Shown: piece after piece, positions 6,480 through 10,639 of the stretch | Layout of the letters: every line of letters starts with the position of its first letter | How positions within the stretch are numbered: position 1 is the first letter of the stretch | NCBI GenBank assembly: GCA_030627145.1 | Contig: DAOUSQ010000023.1 | Span: forward strand, 1 to 10,639 | Source: Syntrophomonadaceae bacterium | GTDB lineage: Bacteria; Bacillota_B; Syntrophomonadia; Syntrophomonadales; Syntrophomonadaceae | Direction: 5' to 3' | Length of the DNA stretch: 10,639 nt | The notes under the pieces: model-generated | Databases searched by the model: none | Told to the model about the DNA's origin: nothing | Seen by the model: only the letters and a program-made list of their open reading frames with translations | Translations under genes and position numbers: made by a program

Positions 6480-6667
6480 TTCTCCATCCAGGTCTGTTTC
6501 TACTCCAGTCTTTACATCAAGGTAGAATCTCTCCCCTTCACAGAATAACACATTTTCACTCTGTAGGAGTTGACCTTAAAGTGCCCTGTACCCAGTTCAC
6601 GAAGTATAATAGAAAGAAGCTTGTAATATGGCCCCTGGTTTACCAATGGATCTAAGGTTGGTGTATA
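6480..6667. other. Intergenic region with an unidentified 51-codon open frame
   Basis: After the ThiF-like stop (6668-6670) the same minus-strand frame stays open for 51 codons to TAA 6512-6514, passing through KLLSIILRELGTGHFKVNSY. It has no start of its own that I can support. A plus-strand frame over the same bases is also open (ends KLVIWPLVYQWI), so the coding strand, if any, is unclear. I recognise neither. It may be leftover coding DNA or chance. Confidence 0.3.
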
Positions 6668-7501
6668 TTAATCATTGGAAGGTAATATATCCATAACTTC
6701 AATTTCCATGTCTAGCAAGTCAATCATCATTAGTTTTTTTCGTAAAAGATTGCCTTTTTTCAGCAGAATTTTTACTACCTCGGCAACCTGTAGGCTGGCT
6801 ACGATAGCCGGGGTAAAAGATAGCATTCCAGGATTTGGCTGACTTTTATACTTATTTTGGGCTCGACTATATAACAAGTCCAGCATATGCTCATCAGGAA
6901 ACTGAGTGCATACCTGGCCATACCAACCACCAATAGCCCCATGTACCAGGGGTATGTTAAGTTTTCGGCAAAGATTAGCCAACATGATTCGTGTAGGTAT
7001 ATTGTCTAGAGCATCTATGACCACCTGACGGTCTGACAATAATTCTTCGGAAGCTTCATTAAATTTAGAATTTATACCATCAAAATCAATAGCCGGATTG
7101 ATGGCATTAACCCGTCTGGCAGCTGCTTCTACTTTACTGTGACCTATAAGTGCCGTTTTTGAAAGGAGCTGACGATTAAGGTTATGTTCTTCAAAGTTGT
7201 CATAATCCCAAGCTCTAATTGAACCTACACCCAGACGAGCCAGTTCTTCAATTATATATCCTCCCAAGCCTCCACAGCCTACGACAGCTACCTTTGATTT
7301 AAACAATTTATATTGTTCATCGACACTTATAGCATTTAAGTTACGCTGATAACGAGTAGGAAGTATTTGTAGAGAAAGAGCTTTTTCTTCAATTTGACGT
7401 ATGGACAAACCTGTTTTGGTAGCCAGTTCTTTTTGATCGGACCAGGATAACAGGCCAAGCTTAACCTTTTCTTTAATCAACATGGTTAGTTCATTTTTCA
7501 A
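6668..7501 (-). CDS. ThiF/MoeB/HesA-family adenylyltransferase
   Basis: E1-like enzyme that would adenylate the C-terminal glycine of the MoaD/ThiS-like protein encoded just upstream, as a step to a thiocarboxylate. The Rossmann nucleotide loop is VAVVGCGGLGGYI; DYDNFEEHNLNRQL supplies the ribose Asp and the Arg finger region, and DALDNIPTR is the family Asp motif. About 75 residues precede the core, with LSWSDQKELATKTGLSIRQI resembling a helix-turn-helix and LPTRYQRNL leading into the domain. The two CxxC zinc pairs of MoeB/ThiF are absent, and few Cys remain after the Rossmann core. The start is ambiguous: TTG 7501 lies two bases past the stop codon of the MoaD-like gene with GGTGG close by; ATG 7483 lacks a ribosome site. 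I prefer TTG with translational coupling. Length about 277 aa. Confidence 0.88.
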   Translation of the reverse strand: MKNELTMLIKEKVKLGLLSWSDQKELATKTGLSIRQIEEKALSLQILPTRYQRNLNAISVDEQYKLFKSKVAVVGCGGLGGYIIEELARLGVGSIRAWDYDNFEEHNLNRQLLSKTALIGHSKVEAAARRVNAINPAIDFDGINSKFNEASEELLSDRQVVIDALDNIPTRIMLANLCRKLNIPLVHGAIGGWYGQVCTQFPDEHMLDLLYSRAQNKYKSQPNPGMLSFTPAIVASLQVAEVVKILLKKGNLLRKKLMMIDLLDMEIEVMDILPSND

Positions 7502-7502
7502 A

Positions 7503-7733
7503 TTAACCACCCGCGACAGGAGGAAATACTGAGAGAGTATCCCCATTATTTAAAACAGTATATAATTCTGAATGTTTACCATTTATAAAAATTATTCCCG
7601 TATCCAGTTCTTTAGGAGAAATTGAAAGCTCATCCATTACATTACCTACTGTGGTTCCTTCCGGAAACTCCATTTCCTTAACTTTAAAACGGTCATTCCG
7701 CAGATGAGCAAAAAGCTTAACCGTAATTCTCAT
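7503..7733 (-). CDS. MoaD/ThiS-family sulfur carrier protein
   Basis: A 76-aa beta-grasp (ubiquitin-like) protein: MRITVKLFAHLR at the start, INGKHSELYTVLNNGDTLSV in the middle and the required C-terminal PPVAGG. The terminal Gly-Gly is where the carrier is adenylated and loaded with sulfur. PPVAGG endings are typical for MoaD of molybdopterin synthase and related archaeal-type SAMPs; which cofactor it serves here cannot be told. The ATG at 7733 follows AAGGAG by 10 bases, and a second copy of the AAAGGAGATT block lies 11 bases further up. The next gene begins within two bases of its stop, so the pair is almost surely cotranscribed and coupled. Confidence 0.92.
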   Translation of the reverse strand: MRITVKLFAHLRNDRFKVKEMEFPEGTTVGNVMDELSISPKELDTGIIFINGKHSELYTVLNNGDTLSVFPPVAGG

Positions 7734-7987
7734 TTAATCTAATCTCCTTTGAATCTCCTTTGGACTCAGGCAGTTTAATTACCAGAGTTTAATAATATTT
7801 TATACTGCCGGATTATTTAATACAATATTTAACATGGTGTAATATTTTTCCATATTTCTATTATATTATGGGTGATTTCAAAAATATTGTTATATATAAA
7901 AAACAATTATACGCATAAAGCATAACTATTATTTATTTTAAATATAACAAATGATATGATAATATATCTATAAAAAGGGGATTGAAA
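7734..7987. promoter_or_regulatory. Divergent promoter region between the MoaD-ThiF and the YedF arms
   Basis: The 250 bases between the two outward-facing operons are extremely AT-rich. ACAATATTT (7822-7830) and AAATATTGT (7882-7890) form a 9-bp inverted repeat about 50 bases apart. A weak -10-like TATGAT (7955-7960) lies upstream of the plus-strand ribosome site GGGG at 7977-7980; I find no good -35 for it. Both operons could share control from here. No riboswitch fold is evident by eye. Confidence 0.5.
7741..7762 (-). repeat. Tandem duplication carrying two ribosome binding sites
   Basis: AATCTCCTTTG occurs twice in a row (7741-7751 and 7752-7762). On the minus strand each copy is CAAAGGAGATT, so the MoaD-like gene has two AAGGAG sites, the nearer one 10 bases from its ATG. 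Confidence 0.75.
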
Positions 7988-8194
7988 ATGATTAATAAAA
8001 AAATGACGCTACTTGATATAGTAGATAAGTATCCTTTTACACAGGATGTATTTCACAGTTATGATGACCGTGCTGGTGTATGTATACTTTGTGAGAACCT
8101 TTTTTCTACCATTGAAGAACTTGCTTTATACTATGAACTCGATATGGAAGAAATTATATCTAGATTAGAAAAGGAAATAGCTAAAGACCACTGA
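7988..8194 (+). CDS. Small DUF1858-like CxxC protein
   Basis: A 68-aa acidic helical protein: MTLLDIVDKYPFTQDVFHSY, a short CILC motif at about residues 32-35, then IEELALYYELDMEEIISRLE. This order (TxxDIVxKYP...F...C..C...SIEEAA...ID...LL..L) matches the DUF1858/ScdA-N-type domain, which is often found in anaerobes alone or fused to redox or metal-cluster proteins. Its job is unknown; the CxxC suggests a thiol or metal role. The ATG at 7988 has GGGG 7 bases upstream and is preferred over TTG 7982. It is the first gene of the plus-strand set, 41 bases before yedF. Confidence 0.7.
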   Translation: MINKKMTLLDIVDKYPFTQDVFHSYDDRAGVCILCENLFSTIEELALYYELDMEEIISRLEKEIAKDH

Positions 8195-8235
8195 TGAATA
8201 ATTAATAATCACAACTTAAAGGAAGGGTGAATAAT

Positions 8236-8817
8236 ATGAGGAATATAGTAGATGCTAGAGGCCTGAGTTGTCCTCAACCGGTTATTCTAACCAAAAGAGC
8301 TATGTCTGAAAGTAGGGGAGAAAATCTTACAACTATTGTAAATCAGACTGCCGCACTAGAAAATGTAACGAAACTAGCAAAAAGTCAGGGTTATGATTTT
8401 CAGGTTGAGGAAAAAGGTGATGATTTCTATATTCATATGTTTAGATCGGAGCAGGTAAACATTAATAAGCAAGCGAGATCGGATGATATTGCGATTCTAG
8501 TAAAAAGCAAGCTCTTTGGAGAGGGAGACGAGGAACTGGGGAATATTCTTATGAAAAGTTTCTTGTATGCCCTTAATGAATTGGATGGGCAGATAAAACA
8601 TATTATATTTATGAACAGTGGAGTTGCTTTAACTACAGAGGGATCTCCTGTACTTGAGCATCTAGAGGCATTGGAAGAAAAGGGTGTTGAAATTTTATCC
8701 TGTGGAACTTGTCTTGATTTCTATGATTTAAAGGAAAGACTTAAAGTTGGTAGGGTAACAAACATGTATACAGCAGTAGAAATACTTGCCAATGCTTCTA
8801 AAAGTATCACTTTTTAG
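8236..8817 (+). CDS. yedF: Sulfurtransferase-like selenium metabolism protein YedF
   Basis: A two-domain protein of 193 aa. Residues 1-70 are a TusA/SirA-like domain with the sulfur-accepting Cys in DARGLSCPQPVILTK. Residues 75-193 are a DsrE-like domain with IIFMNSGVALTTEG and, near the end, ILSCGTCLDFYDLKERLKVG. This exact architecture is the YedF family, which comparative genomics associates with selenium use (SelD-positive genomes); a biochemical role as persulfide or selenium carrier is assumed rather than proven. The CPxP Cys is Cys, not Sec. The ATG at 8236 follows GGAAGGG with 8 bases; the upstream GTG 8227 overlaps that site. It is followed 17 bases on by the PLP enzyme that could load it. 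Confidence 0.92.
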   Translation: MRNIVDARGLSCPQPVILTKRAMSESRGENLTTIVNQTAALENVTKLAKSQGYDFQVEEKGDDFYIHMFRSEQVNINKQARSDDIAILVKSKLFGEGDEELGNILMKSFLYALNELDGQIKHIIFMNSGVALTTEGSPVLEHLEALEEKGVEILSCGTCLDFYDLKERLKVGRVTNMYTAVEILANASKSITF

Positions 8818-8834
8818 AGAGGAAGAGCAGTTTA

Positions 8835-9977
8835 ATGAAAACAATTTATTTGGATAATGCTGCCACTACATTCCCGAAGCCGGAGTGTGTATATGTGGCT
8901 GTAGACCATTATAATCGTTATCTAGGTGCTAATCCAGGACGTGGTAGCAATCAGAAGACATTAAAGGCGGGTTCAATTCTTCTTGATACCAGGGAGGCGT
9001 TATCCAGGCTTTTTAATATAAGTGACAGCTCAAGAATTGCATTTACTTTGAATATTACTGAATCTTTAAATACCGGACTTAAGGGTATATTAAAGCCAGG
9101 TGATCATGTTATTACTACCAGTATGGAACATAATGCAGTAGCCAGGCCCCTTTTTGTTCTTGAAAAACAGGGAGTTGAATGGACGAAAGTGCAATGTTCT
9201 TCAGATGGCAGTCTTGATCCTGAAAACATAAGAAAAGCTATTAAAGCTAATACTCGTTTAATCTGTATTTTGCATGCCTCTAACTTGACCGGTACTATTA
9301 TGCCTATTTCTGAAGTGGGAAGAATTGCCCGGGATAATGGTATAATATTTATGGTAGACAGTGCTCAAACTGCTGGATTATTGAAACTAGATGTAGAGGC
9401 GGATAATATTGATATATTAACGTTTACGGGACATAAGGGCCTTTTAGGACTTCAGGGTACGGGTGGAATATATATAAAGCAGGGCATTGATGTTAAGCCT
9501 TTAAAACAGGGAGGTACTGGTTCTTTATCTGAATATCTTGAGCAACCTGATATTATGCCTGACATACTTGAAAGCGGTACACTTAATACTCCGGGATTAG
9601 CTGGGCTTATGGCCGGTATTAATTATATTATGGATATGGGCATAAGAAAAATTCGTGAGCATGAGCAAAAGCTTACTACTATGCTTATTGAAGGATTAAA
9701 GGAAATCACCGGGGTTAAGGTTTATGGGCCCTGTGATGCTAAAAAGCAGACGGCAGTTATAGCGTTTAATATAGATGGGATGGATTGTGGAGATATAAGT
9801 ATGAACTTGGACTATGAGTACGGAATAACAACACGATCTGGATTGCACTGCACCCCACTAGCTCATACAACCATTGGAACATTAGAAAAAGGAGCCTGTA
9901 GGTTAAGCCCTGGTATTTTTAATACAGAAGATGATATAAACAGGGTTATTAGAGCTGTATATGCTATTTCTAAATAG
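8835..9977 (+). CDS. Class V aminotransferase, cysteine desulfurase-like (selenium-associated type)
   Basis: A full-length (380 aa) PLP enzyme. It starts IYLDNAATTFPKPECVY, has the PLP-stacking region SMEHNAVARPL, the Asp/Gln pair in VDSAQTAGLL and the Schiff-base Lys in FTGHKGLLGLQGTGG. The catalytic Cys is in TTRSGLHCTPLAHTTIGT. These features and the ending CRLSPGIFNTEDDINRVI fit the 'cysteine desulfurase family protein' subgroup distinct from housekeeping IscS/SufS, often coded with YedF. It would release sulfur (or selenium) from cysteine (or selenocysteine) as an enzyme-bound persulfide. ATG 8835 has GAGGAAGAG upstream and begins 17 bases after yedF, so the two form an operon. All key residues are present. 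Confidence 0.93.
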   Translation: MKTIYLDNAATTFPKPECVYVAVDHYNRYLGANPGRGSNQKTLKAGSILLDTREALSRLFNISDSSRIAFTLNITESLNTGLKGILKPGDHVITTSMEHNAVARPLFVLEKQGVEWTKVQCSSDGSLDPENIRKAIKANTRLICILHASNLTGTIMPISEVGRIARDNGIIFMVDSAQTAGLLKLDVEADNIDILTFTGHKGLLGLQGTGGIYIKQGIDVKPLKQGGTGSLSEYLEQPDIMPDILESGTLNTPGLAGLMAGINYIMDMGIRKIREHEQKLTTMLIEGLKEITGVKVYGPCDAKKQTAVIAFNIDGMDCGDISMNLDYEYGITTRSGLHCTPLAHTTIGTLEKGACRLSPGIFNTEDDINRVIRAVYAISK

Positions 9978-10190
9978 AAGTAATAATGTTTGATATAATA
10001 ATGTTTGATAGGTGTATTGCTGGTGTGACTGGTTTAAGAAAATGTAGGCATAGCTTGCGTTCATCTGCGGTTCATTATTGGATTTAGACGAAATAACTGT
10101 TACATCATAAAATCCGAGGGATTATAAACTAACCTTTTCACCGGACTTGCAAAAAAGCAAAGTAAAAAATAGAGTAGGGGGTTAAATAAA
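9978..10190 (+). other. Gap between the desulfurase-like gene and the DUF3343 gene
   Basis: These 213 bases hold no gene I can support. They start with a tandem repeat (9981-10010). No strong terminator is seen after the desulfurase-like gene, so readthrough into the DUF3343 gene is possible. The last part has the ribosome site AGGGGG (about 10176-10181) for the next gene. Confidence 0.5.
9981..10010 (+). repeat. Two-copy 15-bp tandem repeat
   Basis: TAATAATGTTTGATA is present twice, back to back, directly after the stop of the desulfurase-like gene. This looks like local slippage duplication; a binding-site pair is possible but unsupported. Confidence 0.85.
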
Positions 10191-10478
10191 TTGAATAATA
10201 ACCTTCTTAAAAGTGATAATTATTACGTGTTTACTTTTTCCTCTACATCCCACGCCTTAAAGGCGGAAAGAGTGTTAAAAGCTTTAAAAGCAGAATTTTT
10301 AGTAATACCAACATTACGTGAAATATCTACCAGTTGTGGACTTTCGGTAAAAATAAGCCCGGAAAAAGCCAGTCAATATTATGATGACCTGATTAAAAAC
10401 AAGGTGGATATTGATGGCATCTACCAGGTGGAAAAACAGGGAAGAGAAAAACAGATAAGCAAGATTGAAATGCAGTAA
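10191..10478 (+). CDS. DUF3343 protein (putative Se/S carrier-like)
   Basis: A 95-aa protein with the layout YYVFTFSSTSHALKAERVLK, LVIPTLREISTSCGLSVKIS, then ASQYYDDLIKNKVDIDGIY. Pfam's DUF3343 (Se_S_carrier) family has this pattern: an early F.s...Al..E..lk..g, PvPR.iS..CG..l and a closing YxV. The Cys in STSCGLSV is the likely carrier residue. The family co-occurs with selenium genes including YedF, which agrees with the neighbours here. The start is TTG 10191 with AGGGGG about 9 bases upstream; I see no better ATG. The gene is followed by a strong terminator, closing the plus-strand set. The carrier role is a prediction for the whole family, not shown. Confidence 0.85.
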   Translation: MNNNLLKSDNYYVFTFSSTSHALKAERVLKALKAEFLVIPTLREISTSCGLSVKISPEKASQYYDDLIKNKVDIDGIYQVEKQGREKQISKIEMQ

Positions 10479-10490
10479 CAGGTAAGACTT

Positions 10491-10529
10491 AAAGAAATCC
10501 GTTTCAGCTACCCTGAGACGGATTTCTTT
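10491..10529 (+). terminator. Rho-independent terminator after the DUF3343 gene
   Basis: AAAGAAATCCGT (10491-10502) pairs perfectly with ACGGATTTCTTT (10518-10529), and the stem extends by five more pairs (one G-U) to a 5-base loop CTACC. The 17-bp stem starts 12 bases after the stop codon. The T-tail is short and lies within the stem, so it may work in both directions. Confidence 0.88.
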
Positions 10530-10639
10530 CGGGGAAGTTTGCGGGGAAGCTTGGGGACGTTCTTTTTGCTTCCTATCTAGGAGCCTGCCCCAAAACTATA
10601 AACTACCTATAAATATCAGAATAAAATAACGGAGATAGA
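10530..10639. other. Right edge: IS-end-like motif and a possible upstream region of the next gene
   Basis: GGGGACGTTCTTTTTGC (from about 10554) resembles tips of mobile elements in Clostridia and shares GGGGACGT with the IS1182-like repeats at 4331. It is followed by AT-rich DNA and, at the edge, CGGAGATAG, which could be the ribosome site of a gene beyond the window. Nothing else can be supported. Confidence 0.3.

Noticed and set aside
7734..7987. CRISPR array or phage attachment site
   Set aside because: There are no regularly spaced repeats; the AT-rich repeats are short and irregular.
10531..10575. Full mobile element at the right edge
   Set aside because: Only a GGGGACGTT-type motif is visible; no second terminus or transposase lies within the window.

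Overview
The window looks like a stretch of an anaerobic, low-GC Firmicutes (Clostridia-type) chromosome. The evidence is the AT-rich intergenic DNA, strong AGGAGG-type ribosome binding sites, a 2-hydroxyacyl-CoA dehydratase / double-cubane-protein locus with its ATP-dependent activase, and a selenium/sulfur-carrier operon (YedF, cysteine desulfurase-like protein, DUF3343). Genus cannot be read from the sequence.

Left part (1-5700) is rearranged and decaying. An intact ISL3-family insertion sequence (about 90-1489) carries a full transposase and a 17-bp perfect inverted repeat, and seems to sit inside an older plus-strand reading frame. Next, on the minus strand, come an apparently intact activase (3214-3975) and two tandem double-cubane/dehydratase-like genes, both disrupted. 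The first copy has an in-frame TGA at codon 8 and lacks its C-terminal two thirds. The second copy is full length, but is broken by a one-base frame change exactly at a G GGA AAG heptamer followed at once by TAG. Then comes a 689-bp deletion derivative of an IS1182-like element (4331-5019) with 20-bp terminal repeats; it holds the C-terminal part of a transposase and a small captured piece of an ABC-transporter ATPase gene. It abuts a MNT/HEPN pair in which the nucleotidyltransferase is intact but the HEPN partner survives only as a C-terminal part, joined by deletion to the N-terminal part of a macrodomain gene.

Right part (5782-10529) is orderly. A metallo-beta-lactamase-fold hydrolase and a MoaD/ThiS-ThiF pair lie on the minus strand. 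Across a roughly 250-bp AT-rich divergent promoter region lies a plus-strand cluster: a small DUF1858-like CxxC protein, YedF, a class V aminotransferase/cysteine desulfurase-like enzyme and, after a 213-bp gap, a DUF3343 (Se/S carrier-like) protein. A strong stem-loop terminator ends the set. The two arms together read as a sulfur/selenium relay: the PLP enzyme would supply persulfide or selenide, YedF and DUF3343 would carry it, and the ThiF-like enzyme would activate the Gly-Gly tail of the MoaD-like protein to receive sulfur. This link is inferred from gene content and adjacency.

Most worth checking are the frameshift heptamer in the second dehydratase-like gene, the divergent sulfur/selenium module with an unusual ThiF, and the two chimeric scars (ABC fragment inside an IS remnant; macrodomain-HEPN junction).
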